A DNA stretch of 15,799 bases, from the NCBI GenBank assembly GCA_934663645.1, contig CAKUKR010000056.1:1-15799 (forward strand), given 5' to 3'. This document shows positions 8,426 through 15,799 of the stretch, in pieces. Source of the stretch: an uncultured Muribaculaceae bacterium (lineage in GTDB: Bacteria > Bacteroidota > Bacteroidia > Bacteroidales > Muribaculaceae). The position numbers were made by a program, and so were the translations under genes. How positions within the stretch are numbered: position 1 is the stretch's first letter; each line of letters begins with the position of its first letter. Below the pieces are notes generated by a model that worked only from the letters and a program-made list of their open reading frames with translations, ran no database searches and had not been told where the DNA came from.

Positions 8426-8548
8426 TCCCCCCCCGGTTTTTACAATCGCACAACACAATTTACTGTTTGTTGATTACCAGAACTGGTTATTTCACTTCGC
8501 ATTACCTTCAAAAAGGGGCGGCAGTACTCGGTTATCGGGGATTTTTAT

Positions 8549-8556
8549 TACCTTTG
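8549..8556 (+). promoter_or_regulatory. Likely promoter of the barrel-protein pair, -7 element TACCTTTG
   Basis: TACCTTTG matches TAnnTTTG exactly and lies 32 bases before the ATG at 8589, giving a leader of about 25 bases. No clear -33 TTTG is present at 19-21 bases upstream. It faces away from the promoter at 8395-8425, so the 8357-8588 gap is a divergent promoter region. Confidence 0.5.
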
Positions 8557-8588
8557 CATCATATATAATCGTAATACACTCTACTGAC

Positions 8589-9212
8589 ATGAAAAGTATC
8601 AAGAGATTACTTGTGCTGATGCTGGTGGCATTCGCTGTTGCCGGCAGTGCAAATGCACAGTTCCGTTTCGGCGTGAAAGCCGGTCTCAACCTCAACAGTC
8701 TGCACATTGACAACCTCAGCAACAATTTTTCGTCTGACAACGGCTGCGGCTTCACCGGCGGCGCAATGGTTGAGTTCACCGTTCCCATCATTGGCCTTGG
8801 CTTTGACGCCTCGCTGATGTACACCCGCATGAACGCTGAATTGTTCAACGCTTCAATTGATGAGGATGGCAAAATCGTAGACAACGGCAATTCCAAGGAC
8901 TTCTTCGAAATCCCCGTCAACCTCAAGTACAAGTTCAGCATCCCTGCTGTAGGCAATGTGATTTCGCCGTACCTGTTCACAGGCCCGTCATTCGCATTCA
9001 AACTCGGCGGCGATGACAATGTGTTCGCAACCAAGAAGTTCCAGTGTGCCTGGAACATCGGTGTAGGCATAGAACTCATCAACCACCTGCAGATAGGCGG
9101 CAGCTACGGCTTCGGCATGAACAACATCGCAAAGGAATTTGGCGTGACAACTGTTGATGACTACAAGGTGAAGAACAATTACTGGACAGTGACAGCCGCT
9201 TGGCTGTTCTGA
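8589..9212 (+). CDS. Outer-membrane beta-barrel protein (PorT-like / OMP_b-brl_2 type), first of a tandem pair
   Basis: This 207-residue protein has a signal peptide with basic start MKSIKRLL and cleavage site ANA-QF at about residues 23/24. Its mature chain is made of alternating polar and hydrophobic strands and ends in TAAWLF. A terminal phenylalanine is typical of barrels inserted by the BAM machinery. Features such as FRFGVKAGLNLNS, PYLFTGPSFAFKLGG and WNIGVGIELINHLQIGGSYG are typical of the small eight-stranded barrels often labelled PorT-like in Bacteroidetes. No enzymatic motif is visible, and the specific role is unknown. The frame is open upstream to 8379, but 8589 gives the signal peptide and follows the -7 element at 8549. 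The paralogous next gene starts 37 bases later. Confidence 0.9.
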   Translation: MKSIKRLLVLMLVAFAVAGSANAQFRFGVKAGLNLNSLHIDNLSNNFSSDNGCGFTGGAMVEFTVPIIGLGFDASLMYTRMNAELFNASIDEDGKIVDNGNSKDFFEIPVNLKYKFSIPAVGNVISPYLFTGPSFAFKLGGDDNVFATKKFQCAWNIGVGIELINHLQIGGSYGFGMNNIAKEFGVTTVDDYKVKNNYWTVTAAWLF

Positions 9213-9249
9213 TGCCAGACGAAACAACGACAATCTTATAATCAACTGA

Positions 9250-9861
9250 ATGATTAAGAAGATATTACTCGGGGTGGTGATGTGCCTGACGGCCATCACC
9301 GCCTCTGCCGAATTTCGCTGGGGACCGGTAGCGGGCGCCAATTTCACCTCCTACCGTTTCAAACAGCATATTGCAGATGTCAAGATGTCTACCGGTTTTC
9401 AGGCCGGTCTCATGGGAGAGCTTATGTTCCCTGGCATCGGCTTTGGCGTGGATTTCGGGCTTAACTACAGCATGCACGGCTCGAAAATCAATTTCGGCGA
9501 CAAGAAGGTTTGGGCATCCGACGGCTTCGGCAACGAACAGGTTTGGCTGCACACTATTCAGGTGCCGTTGCACCTGCGTTTCAAGTATACGCGCCTTTCT
9601 GGCCTAGAACGTTATTTAGCGCCGTTTGTCTTTGCTGGCCCGGTGTTCACGTTCCATGTCGATGACAATGATGTCAAGGCGTTGGAATACCCCGGCGGCA
9701 CGGTCGCCATTCAGTTCGGCCTTGGCGCGGAGATATGTGAGCGGTGGCAGATTTTCGGGTCGTATGACCTCGGCGTTTCCTACGAGATGCGAACTGTCAA
9801 GCTCGACAATTACTCGGCACGTCCCTCCACTTGGAATGTCGGCGTGACTTACCTGTTCTGA
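9250..9861 (+). CDS. Outer-membrane beta-barrel protein (PorT-like / OMP_b-brl_2 type), second of a tandem pair
   Basis: This 203-residue protein has a signal peptide MIKKILLGVVMCLTAITASA and a chain ending in VTYLF, with the terminal aromatic residue of a BAM substrate. It resembles the preceding protein throughout: FRWGPVAGANF near the start, a FVFAGPVFTF segment aligned with YLFTGPSFAF, and an IFGSYDLGVSYEM segment aligned with QIGGSYGFGM. The pair therefore arose by duplication and has diverged strongly. No promoter element is visible in the 37-base gap, so it is probably co-transcribed with the first. Function is unknown. priA starts 26 bases after its stop. Confidence 0.9.
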   Translation: MIKKILLGVVMCLTAITASAEFRWGPVAGANFTSYRFKQHIADVKMSTGFQAGLMGELMFPGIGFGVDFGLNYSMHGSKINFGDKKVWASDGFGNEQVWLHTIQVPLHLRFKYTRLSGLERYLAPFVFAGPVFTFHVDDNDVKALEYPGGTVAIQFGLGAEICERWQIFGSYDLGVSYEMRTVKLDNYSARPSTWNVGVTYLF

Positions 9862-9887
9862 CCTCGTCACTTGTAACCCTCGCACAG

Positions 9888-12374
9888 ATGTCCCTCTTTG
9901 CAGATGTGATATTGCCGTTGCCCCTGCAGGATGCGTTTACCTACGCCATCCCCCCAGAAATGGAAAATGGCATCTCAATCGGGTCGAGGGTGTATGTGCA
10001 GTTTGGCAAAAGCAACAGGAAGTGCTATACGGCTCTCGTTGTCGGGCTGCATGACGACCCTCCGAAGAATTATGAGGTAAAGGAGATATTGCAGCTCCTT
10101 GACAGCGACAGCATTATCCGTTACCCGCAGCTGAAGCTGTGGCAGTGGATTTCCGACTATTACCTGTGTACTCTCGGCGATGTCTACAAGGCCGCGCTCC
10201 CTGTAGGGCTGAAAATCGAGAGCGAGACAATGGTCTGCCTTAATACGGACTACGAGCCTTCCGAAACTGAGCATCTCACGGAGAAACAGGCTCTTATTGT
10301 CGCTACTTTGCAACGCGAGGAGCGGCTCAACCTACACCAGTTGGCGGACAAATGCGGCATACAGACCATTTCGCCTATTGTCGCGAGGCTGCTCGACATC
10401 GGAATTGTCGAGATCGATGAGCGCACTATAGACCGCTACCGTCCAGTCAAGAAAACACTTGTCCGACTAACGTGTGACCGTGGCGACGACAATGCGCTGC
10501 ACGATATTCTGGCTTCTTTTCCAAAGACTGCACGAGCAAGGGAGAAACTGTTGCTGACTTACCTCGACAAAAGCGGTTGGCTGCAGCGCAATTCTCCGTT
10601 AAGAGAGGTAGAGAGGAAGGAACTTGCGGATGCTGCCGCTGTCAGTTCCGGCATCATGAAAGCATTGATAGACAAGGGTATATTTGAGGTTTATACCAAA
10701 GTTGTCAACCGTTTCAACCGAGGGTCGGAGCAAAACCAAACAGCCCCGCTCTCGCCGTTGTCACCGCTTCAAACAGAAGCGTTAGACAGCATACGCTCTC
10801 AGTTCACAGACCATAATGTGGTCCTGCTTCGAGGTGTGACGGGAAGCGGCAAGACAGAAATATACACTCATCTGATACAGCAAGCACTCAATCAGGGCAA
10901 TCAGGTGCTGTATCTCGTCCCCGAGATTTCGCTTACCACGCAGCTGACCGACAGGCTTCGCCGTTTCTTCGGCGACAAGCTCGTGGTTTATCACAGCAAA
11001 TTTTCTGACAATGAGCGTGTTGACCTATGGCGCCGAATATTGTCGAGCCATGAGCCTATTGTCGCCCTCGGCGCGAGGTCGGCGGTATTCCTCCCTTTTG
11101 CTCATCTCGGACTGGTCATAGTCGACGAGGAGCATGAGAGTTCCTTCAAGCAGTACGACCCTGCGCCGCGATACAACGGGCGTGACACCGCGATAGTCCT
11201 TGCCTCCATGCACGGCGCAAAAACGTTGCTCGGATCTGCAACCCCTTCTGTGGAAACATACTACAAGGCAAAGGGGGGCAAATACGGGCTTGTGGAGCTG
11301 ACAGAGCGTTTTTCCGGGGCGGTGATGCCAGATGTCGAGGTGGTAGATATGCGCAAACAACGCAAGCAGAAAACTGTCTACGGCTCACTCTCATTCCCGC
11401 TCATCAACGCCGTTGGCAGCAGCCTCGGAAGCCGCCGACAGGCTATTTTGTTCCAGAACCGCCGAGGCTTTGCCCCGATGGTGGAGTGCAGAGAGTGCGG
11501 CTGGAAACCCAAATGCCAGAACTGTGATGTGTCGATGGTCTACCATAAGGCTATCAACCAGTTGCGCTGCCATTACTGCGGCTATTCGGTACAGCTGCCG
11601 GCAGTATGCCCCGCGTGCGGACTGCCGGGCATCGAGATATACGGCTACGGCACGGAACGCATAGCCGAGGAAGTTCATGACAAGTTCCCCGAAGCCCGCG
11701 TCAGCCGCATGGACCTTGACACGACGCGCAACAAGAACGCCTATCAGGATATAATAGAGAAATTTGCGTCGCATCAGACTGACATACTTATAGGCACGCA
11801 GATGGTGTCTAAAGGCCTTGACTTCGAAAGGGTTGACACAGTCGGTGTCGTCAGTGCCGACACATTGCTGAACTTCCCGGATTTCCGCAGCGACGAGCGT
11901 GCATTCAATATGCTCGAGCAAGTTGCCGGACGTGCCGGACGGCGTGCCGACAAGGGGAAGGTGATGATACAGACTACAAGTCCGGACAATCCAGTGCTGC
12001 ACTATGTCTGCGCCCACGACTACGAAGGCTTCTATAATGCTGCCATTGGCGACAGACAGCGTTTCGGCTACCCTCCGTTCACCAAGGTCATCATCATTTA
12101 CATGAAGCACCGCGACCGCGACACTCTCAACCAGCTTGCAGTGGCATACACCAAGATGCTCATGCAGGTGTTCGGCAACAGGGTTCTCGGCCCGGAGCCG
12201 CCGCTGATACCGCGTGTAGCCAACAGATACATACAGACGGTTATGCTCAAAGTCGAGGCTCAGGCATCTATGGCGAAGGTCAAGAAGATACTCCGCGACA
12301 TTTATGTGCAACACCTCGCCGCCGACCCACGTATGCGCCAGCTTGTCCTGTATTATGACGTTGACCCCTCCTGA
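9888..12374 (+). CDS. priA: Primosomal protein N' (PriA), replication restart helicase
   Basis: PriA is a superfamily 2 DNA helicase that recognises stalled forks and reloads the replisome. The 828-residue chain has the N-terminal DNA-binding region starting FADVILPLPLQDAFTYAIP. The ATPase core follows: Walker A GVTGSGKTEIY with Lys at about 322, Walker B VDEEHESSF with D413-E414-E415-H416, and LLGSATPSVE. Next is a zinc module with eight cysteines at about 534, 537, 543, 546, 561, 564, 574 and 577. The C-terminal helicase lobe has GTQMVSKGLDFERV and QVAGRAGR. All key residues are present. The frame opens at 9831 inside the preceding gene. The ATG at 9888 is chosen because MSLFADVILPLPL matches the usual family start and avoids the overlap. 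The gap upstream is 26 bases with no obvious promoter. Confidence 0.97.
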   Translation: MSLFADVILPLPLQDAFTYAIPPEMENGISIGSRVYVQFGKSNRKCYTALVVGLHDDPPKNYEVKEILQLLDSDSIIRYPQLKLWQWISDYYLCTLGDVYKAALPVGLKIESETMVCLNTDYEPSETEHLTEKQALIVATLQREERLNLHQLADKCGIQTISPIVARLLDIGIVEIDERTIDRYRPVKKTLVRLTCDRGDDNALHDILASFPKTARAREKLLLTYLDKSGWLQRNSPLREVERKELADAAAVSSGIMKALIDKGIFEVYTKVVNRFNRGSEQNQTAPLSPLSPLQTEALDSIRSQFTDHNVVLLRGVTGSGKTEIYTHLIQQALNQGNQVLYLVPEISLTTQLTDRLRRFFGDKLVVYHSKFSDNERVDLWRRILSSHEPIVALGARSAVFLPFAHLGLVIVDEEHESSFKQYDPAPRYNGRDTAIVLASMHGAKTLLGSATPSVETYYKAKGGKYGLVELTERFSGAVMPDVEVVDMRKQRKQKTVYGSLSFPLINAVGSSLGSRRQAILFQNRRGFAPMVECRECGWKPKCQNCDVSMVYHKAINQLRCHYCGYSVQLPAVCPACGLPGIEIYGYGTERIAEEVHDKFPEARVSRMDLDTTRNKNAYQDIIEKFASHQTDILIGTQMVSKGLDFERVDTVGVVSADTLLNFPDFRSDERAFNMLEQVAGRAGRRADKGKVMIQTTSPDNPVLHYVCAHDYEGFYNAAIGDRQRFGYPPFTKVIIIYMKHRDRDTLNQLAVAYTKMLMQVFGNRVLGPEPPLIPRVANRYIQTVMLKVEAQASMAKVKKILRDIYVQHLAADPRMRQLVLYYDVDPS

Positions 12375-12376
12375 GA

Positions 12377-12408
12377 TTTGTGCAGGTGCGCAGATTTTAC
12401 TAACTTTG
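12377..12408 (+). promoter_or_regulatory. Near-perfect Bacteroidetes promoter for cdsA and downstream genes
   Basis: TTTG at 12377-12380, a 20-base spacer and TAACTTTG at 12401-12408 match both consensus elements and the spacing. It starts two bases after the priA stop. Transcription would begin near 12414, leaving a leader of about 10 bases for an ATG at 12424 or about 25 bases for one at 12439. Confidence 0.75.
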
Positions 12409-12438
12409 CGGTAAAGACCCCGAATGAAGTTTTTGCCG

Positions 12439-13326
12439 ATGGACAAAAAGAAGATTGTTGTCCGCGCACTGAGCGGAGCCGTTTATGTGGCGATAGTAGT
12501 GTCACTGATATTTCTTGGAAGTGTCGGTGTCTTCCCCTTGGCTATACTATTCGCGATTTTAGCCACTATCGAGTTTGACAGAATCAGCTTCGGAGGTCGC
12601 AAGTCAGCTGCCGCGATTGCCTGTGATGCTGTTGCCAACGGTCTTATGGCATCGTTTGCAGGAGCAGTGTTTGTACCCATCGTCCTTGGTGTCCGTTTCC
12701 TGATACAGCTGTATTCCAAGTCAAATCGTGACAAAGCCGTTTCCTCGCTCTCTTCGTCGCTTATGTCCGTCGTATACATTGGCTTGCCGATGATGTCACT
12801 GTCGCTGCTCTCGTATATTTTCGGGGTATACAACGGATTTGTTGAATGGATAGCCGCTGGATTTGCCTCGTTGCCGAAGTTGAGTTGCGCAACGCTTGTC
12901 CTCGCCATGTTCATATTGATATGGCTAAATGACACTGGAGCATATCTCGTTGGCTGTATGTGCGGCCGCCACAAGCTGTTTGAGAGAGTTTCTCCCAAGA
13001 AAACTTGGGAGGGCTTCTTCGGGGGCATGGCTTTCTGTCTCATCGGAGCGGCTGTATTCTATGACTTAAATGACTTTTTCTTCCCGGGTGACGATGTGCC
13101 TCGTGCCGTATGGCTTGTATATGGCGTGCTGGTCGCTGTCTTCGCCACATGGGGCGATTTGATAGAATCGATGATTAAGCGGAACGCCGGAGTGAAGGAC
13201 AGCGGCAATCTCATGCCTGGTCACGGCGGTATACTCGACAGAATTGACTCGTTGCTTGCAGTCGCACCAATGACACTGATATACTGGTATCTCATAGTAA
13301 CGGCAGTCATGTCCTTAAATTTATAG
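12439..13326 (+). CDS. cdsA: Phosphatidate cytidylyltransferase (CDP-diacylglycerol synthase)
   Basis: CdsA makes CDP-diacylglycerol from phosphatidic acid and CTP, the branch point for phospholipid synthesis, in the inner membrane. The 295-residue protein has several hydrophobic membrane segments. Near the C-terminus (about 244-270) it carries the family signature: SMIKRNAGVKDSG, then LMPGHGGILDRID, with the conserved Lys-Arg, Lys-Asp, His-Gly-Gly and Asp-Arg-x-Asp. The upstream SPKKTWEGFFGG is also typical. Two starts are possible: 12424 (MKFLP) and 12439 (MDKKKIVVRALSG). The second is preferred because family members begin with a short basic tail before the first membrane segment and it leaves a more normal leader after the promoter at 12377-12408. 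udk follows after 18 bases. Confidence 0.95.
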   Translation: MDKKKIVVRALSGAVYVAIVVSLIFLGSVGVFPLAILFAILATIEFDRISFGGRKSAAAIACDAVANGLMASFAGAVFVPIVLGVRFLIQLYSKSNRDKAVSSLSSSLMSVVYIGLPMMSLSLLSYIFGVYNGFVEWIAAGFASLPKLSCATLVLAMFILIWLNDTGAYLVGCMCGRHKLFERVSPKKTWEGFFGGMAFCLIGAAVFYDLNDFFFPGDDVPRAVWLVYGVLVAVFATWGDLIESMIKRNAGVKDSGNLMPGHGGILDRIDSLLAVAPMTLIYWYLIVTAVMSLNL

Positions 13327-13344
13327 CAGAAACATAATCGCAAA

Positions 13345-13953
13345 ATGCTTATCATAGGTATAGCGGGCGGCACCGGCTCGGGTAAATCAACGGTGGTGCG
13401 GAAACTTCAACAAGCTCTCCCAAAAGAGGGGATGGCGGTCATACCGCAGGATTGCTATTACCGTTCCAACCCGCATATCCCGCTCGAGGAGCGGCTGAAG
13501 ATGAATTACGATGAACCAGCATCCATAGAGTGGACTTTGCTCACGGAACACCTCCGCCAACTGAAGGCCGGCCATGCTATCGATATGCCGACATACGATT
13601 TCATTACCTGCTCACGGCTCAAGGAAACTGTTCACATTGAGCCTCAAGAGGTCGTCTTGGTAGAGGGCATACTTGTCCTGTGTGACAAGGAGTTGCGCGA
13701 TATGCTTGACGTGAAAGTGTTTGTCGATGCCGAACCAGACGAGCGGCTTATCCGCGTAATCCACCGTGACTGCATAGAGCGCAACAGAACTCCGCAAATG
13801 GTCATAGACCGCTATCAGGAGACGCTGAAGCCGATGCACGAACTTTACATAGAACCCTCAAAGCGCTATGCCGATCTCATAATACCGCAGGGCGGTCATA
13901 ACAATGTGGCTATCAAGCTGCTCACAGACTATATACATTCGCTCCTCCCGTAA
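13345..13953 (+). CDS. udk: Uridine kinase
   Basis: Uridine kinase phosphorylates uridine and cytidine in pyrimidine salvage, in the cytosol. The 202-residue length is normal for the family. The P-loop GGTGSGKST (8-16) follows the first strand directly. Further matches are the substrate segment IPQDCYYR, the [10 protein letters not shown] segment that corresponds to the N-[FY]-D-x-P motif, [16 protein letters not shown], and the lid-like segment [20 protein letters not shown]. It sits 18 bases after cdsA and 7 bases before the ABC ATPase gene, so co-transcription is likely, although its job is unrelated to the membrane genes on either side. A related P-loop nucleoside kinase is possible but less likely. 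Confidence 0.92.
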   Translation: MLIIGIAGGTGSGKSTVVRKLQQALPKEGMAVIPQDCYYRSNPHIPLEERLKMNYDEPASIEWTLLTEHLRQLKAGHAIDMPTYDFITCSRLKETVHIEPQEVVLVEGILVLCDKELRDMLDVKVFVDAEPDERLIRVIHRDCIERNRTPQMVIDRYQETLKPMHELYIEPSKRYADLIIPQGGHNNVAIKLLTDYIHSLLP

Positions 13954-13960
13954 ATTGACT

Positions 13961-14875
13961 ATGGAATGTAAGAAGTTTTTCTCTCGCTTCGCACCCGGCA
14001 GGCACAAGCCAAGTGCCTCTGGCGATGCCGTATCAAATGTCATTTTAGATGACGGCGCGGAAGAGGAGACAAATGGCGTTGAAGCAACGGATTATGATGC
14101 CGTCGCTGATGCCGAAGCAGTTCCGGAATGGCAGGAGGGTACTCTGCGCACCGAACTGCTCGTGAAAAAATACGGCAAGCGCACGGTCGTCAACAATGTT
14201 TCCATTGATGTCACGCAGGGCGAGATTGTCGGGTTGCTTGGCCCTAACGGAGCTGGCAAGACCACGACTTTCTACATGACAGTCGGGCTGATTACCCCCA
14301 ACGCTGGGCAGATATTCCTCGACTACAACAATATTACATCCTATCCTATATATAAGCGGGCTCGCCTCGGCATCGGCTATCTGGCGCAGGAAGCGTCCGT
14401 TTTCCGCAAAATGAGCGTGGAAGACAACATCCGTGCTGTCCTCGAGATGACCGGCAAGCCCAAGGAGTATCAGAAGGAAAAGCTGGAGGGTCTGATCGAG
14501 GAGTTCCATTTGCAAGAGGTTCGCAAGAACTACGGCGACCGTCTTTCCGGCGGCGAGCGCAGGCGCACCGAGATAGCACGCTGCCTTGCCATTGACCCGA
14601 AATTCATAATGCTCGACGAGCCGTTTGCCGGCGTTGACCCTATCAATGTCGAGGAAATCCAGTCGATTGTTTACAGGCTCAAAGAGAAGAACATCGGCAT
14701 CCTCATCACCGACCACAATGCTCCCGAGACCCTCTCTATAACCGACCGGGCATACCTTCTGTTCGAGGGCAAAATCTTGTTCCAAGGAACAAGCGAACAA
14801 CTGGCAGAAAACCAGATAGTCCGCGAGAAATACCTCGGACGAAACTTCGTGTTCCGCAGAAAACAATTCGACTGA
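13961..14875 (+). CDS. lptB: LptB-type ABC transporter ATP-binding protein with a 61-residue N-terminal extension
   Basis: LptB is the cytoplasmic ATPase that, with LptFG, drives lipopolysaccharide from the inner membrane to the outer membrane bridge. From about residue 62 the 304-residue protein is a complete ATPase. It has Walker [13 protein letters not shown], the Q-loop [14 protein letters not shown], signature [13 protein letters not shown], Walker [14 protein letters not shown] and the H-loop [10 protein letters not shown]. The signature and H-loop contexts are those of LptB rather than other ABC ATPases. LptB proteins usually have about 240 residues and begin near [13 protein letters not shown] here. 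The first 61 residues are additional: a basic stretch ([10 protein letters not shown], then GRHKP) followed by an acidic, low-complexity part (DDGAEEET). No ATG or TTG lies between 13961 and the ATPase domain, and the only in-frame GTG falls inside it, so the extension is probably real. It starts 7 bases after udk. Confidence 0.92.
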   Translation: MECKKFFSRFAPGRHKPSASGDAVSNVILDDGAEEETNGVEATDYDAVADAEAVPEWQEGTLRTELLVKKYGKRTVVNNVSIDVTQGEIVGLLGPNGAGKTTTFYMTVGLITPNAGQIFLDYNNITSYPIYKRARLGIGYLAQEASVFRKMSVEDNIRAVLEMTGKPKEYQKEKLEGLIEEFHLQEVRKNYGDRLSGGERRRTEIARCLAIDPKFIMLDEPFAGVDPINVEEIQSIVYRLKEKNIGILITDHNAPETLSITDRAYLLFEGKILFQGTSEQLAENQIVREKYLGRNFVFRRKQFD

Positions 14876-15799
14876 TGAACACACCGCTGCACTCCGAACC
14901 CAAATTGCCGATATTTGCCAATGCAAGTATGGGTACGCAGATAGCCGTGCTGTTCACGGCGTTTTTCTTGCTTATATCCGTCACTTCATTTATCGCACAG
15001 ACCATCGGCGTGACCGCTCCTGGGACATCTCGCTCCATGATACTGGTAGGCAATGTGCTGCAATGTCTGCTCGCGTTCTGCCTGCCCGCCGCCATTACTT
15101 CATATCTTTGCAGTCCGTCTCCGCTGCGCTGGATTGGCGTAGGCGTTTCCGCGCCTGTCTGGTCATACATAGGCATGATAATGCTGCTCGCCCTCTCGAT
15201 ACCTGCATTGAACCAGATTATCTACTGGAATGAGCAGATGGCATTTCCCGACAGCCTGCACGACTTGGAGGCGTCATTGCGCCAGTTTGAAGACGCGGCT
15301 GCTGCATCTTCCCAAACACTTCTGACAGGGACCTCAGTGTGGACGCTAATTTCGGGAGTGCTGATAATAGGGTGTCTCACAGGCTTTTCTGAAGAGATAT
15401 TTTTCAGAGGAGCATTGCAGAGCATACTCTCTCGCTCCATGTCACGCCACGCTGCCGTCTGGATAAGCGCGTTCATATTCAGCTTCATCCATTTCCAGTT
15501 CTTCGGGTTTGTTCCGAGGCTGCTGCTTGGCGCGTTCTTCGGATACCTGTTCGCCGCAACAGGCAGCATCTGGCTTAATGCAACAGCCCATGCGGTCAAC
15601 AACTCGATAGTCGTTGTCTCCTATTGGATAGCACAACGCTGCGGCACGGACATTTCCTCGTCGATGTGGGGCGTAGCTGAAGACGGCTTCCCATGGCTCG
15701 CTCTTGCCAGTGCTTTGCTTGTAACAGCTGTCATAGTTTTGTTTAGAAAAAGATTGTTCCCAGAAAAGTCATGGCAAAGAAAGCAGACGGCTCATTCCG
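14875..15799 (+). CDS. CPBP-family intramembrane glutamic endopeptidase (CAAX protease-like), C-terminus cut by window edge
   Basis: These are 308 residues of a polytopic membrane protein with several hydrophobic segments between about 20 and 290. It has the CPBP/Abi (CAAX-protease-like) motifs: SEEIFFRG with Glu173, Glu174 and Arg178, FSFIHFQFF with His206, and NATAHAVNNS with His239 and Asn243. Those residues form the proposed active site, so it should be catalytically competent. Bacterial members act in membrane proteolysis, bacteriocin self-immunity or unknown processing, and the substrate here cannot be inferred. Its ATG shares one base with the lptB TGA (TGATG), implying translational coupling. 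The frame has no stop before 15799. The charged end RKRLFPEKSWQRK suggests the protein ends soon after. Confidence 0.9.
   Translation, partial: MNTPLHSEPKLPIFANASMGTQIAVLFTAFFLLISVTSFIAQTIGVTAPGTSRSMILVGNVLQCLLAFCLPAAITSYLCSPSPLRWIGVGVSAPVWSYIGMIMLLALSIPALNQIIYWNEQMAFPDSLHDLEASLRQFEDAAAASSQTLLTGTSVWTLISGVLIIGCLTGFSEEIFFRGALQSILSRSMSRHAAVWISAFIFSFIHFQFFGFVPRLLLGAFFGYLFAATGSIWLNATAHAVNNSIVVVSYWIAQRCGTDISSSMWGVAEDGFPWLALASALLVTAVIVLFRKRLFPEKSWQRKQTAHS

Larger units (their letters stand above)
8369..8583. repeat. 9-base inverted motif TACACTCTA in both divergent leaders
   Basis: TACACTCTA occurs at 8575-8583 on the plus strand, 5 bases before the barrel-protein ATG. It occurs again on the minus strand at 8377-8369, 12 bases before the ATG of the T9SS cargo gene. 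The copies are perfect and both fall in the predicted 5' untranslated leaders, so each transcript would carry the same motif. A chance match of 9 bases in a region this size is quite possible. Confidence 0.35.

Noticed and set aside
11391..12446. Long minus-strand open frame of 351 codons opposite priA
   Set aside because: It is antisense to conserved PriA motifs, has no family resemblance, and is explained by codon bias of the real gene.
14045..14926. Minus-strand open frame of 293 codons opposite lptB
   Set aside because: It is antisense to the complete ABC ATPase motifs and shows no motif of its own.
15771..15799. ATG opening MAKKADGSFR in a second frame near the right edge, possibly the next gene overlapping the CPBP end
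   Set aside because: It looks like a plausible start in context, but only ten codons are visible, so no gene can be supported.
1..15799. Search for mobile elements, CRISPR arrays, tRNA or rRNA genes, toxin-antitoxin or defence genes
   Set aside because: No transposase, integrase, regularly spaced repeats, cloverleaf or known defence motifs were seen; apart from the short gaps described, the window is filled by conserved core genes and a few envelope genes.

Overview
This window looks like chromosomal DNA of a Bacteroidales bacterium, most likely from the Muribaculaceae or a related gut family. The family is an inference; the order is well supported. The pointers are a protein with a type IX secretion (Por) sorting tail, a single-chain PurL of about 1,230 residues, small PorT-like outer-membrane barrels, promoters with the Bacteroidetes -7 element TAnnTTTG, weak or absent Shine-Dalgarno sequences, and moderate GC (my impression is about half).

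The left half (1-8356) reads on the minus strand. From upstream to downstream it holds: a secreted T9SS cargo protein (6182-8356); a 200-base gap with the purL promoter; purL (2292-5981); a lipoprotein with a BamE/SmpA-like C-terminus that starts on a TTG overlapping the purL stop; and, 34 bases later, murB. The murB reading frame does not stop where MurB normally ends. It continues in frame into a PhnP-like metallo-beta-lactamase domain and leaves the window still open. purL, the lipoprotein and the murB fusion look like one transcription unit.

A 232-base divergent intergenic region (8357-8588) has a promoter facing each way. The right half (8589-15799) reads on the plus strand: two tandem paralogous outer-membrane barrel proteins, then priA (replication restart helicase), cdsA (CDP-diacylglycerol synthase, with its own near-perfect promoter at the end of priA), udk (uridine kinase), an lptB-type ABC ATPase with a 61-residue N-terminal extension, and a CPBP-family membrane protease that overlaps the lptB stop and runs off the right edge. 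Spacing in cdsA-udk-lptB-CPBP is tight (18 bases, 7 bases, 1-base overlap), so these are probably co-transcribed.

Most of the window is conserved housekeeping: purine synthesis, peptidoglycan, phospholipid, lipopolysaccharide export and replication restart. I see no mobile element, CRISPR array, tRNA, rRNA, phage gene or defence system. The points most worth following are the MurB-metallohydrolase fusion, the purL-coupled lipoprotein, the extended LptB, and a 9-base motif shared by the two divergent envelope-gene leaders.
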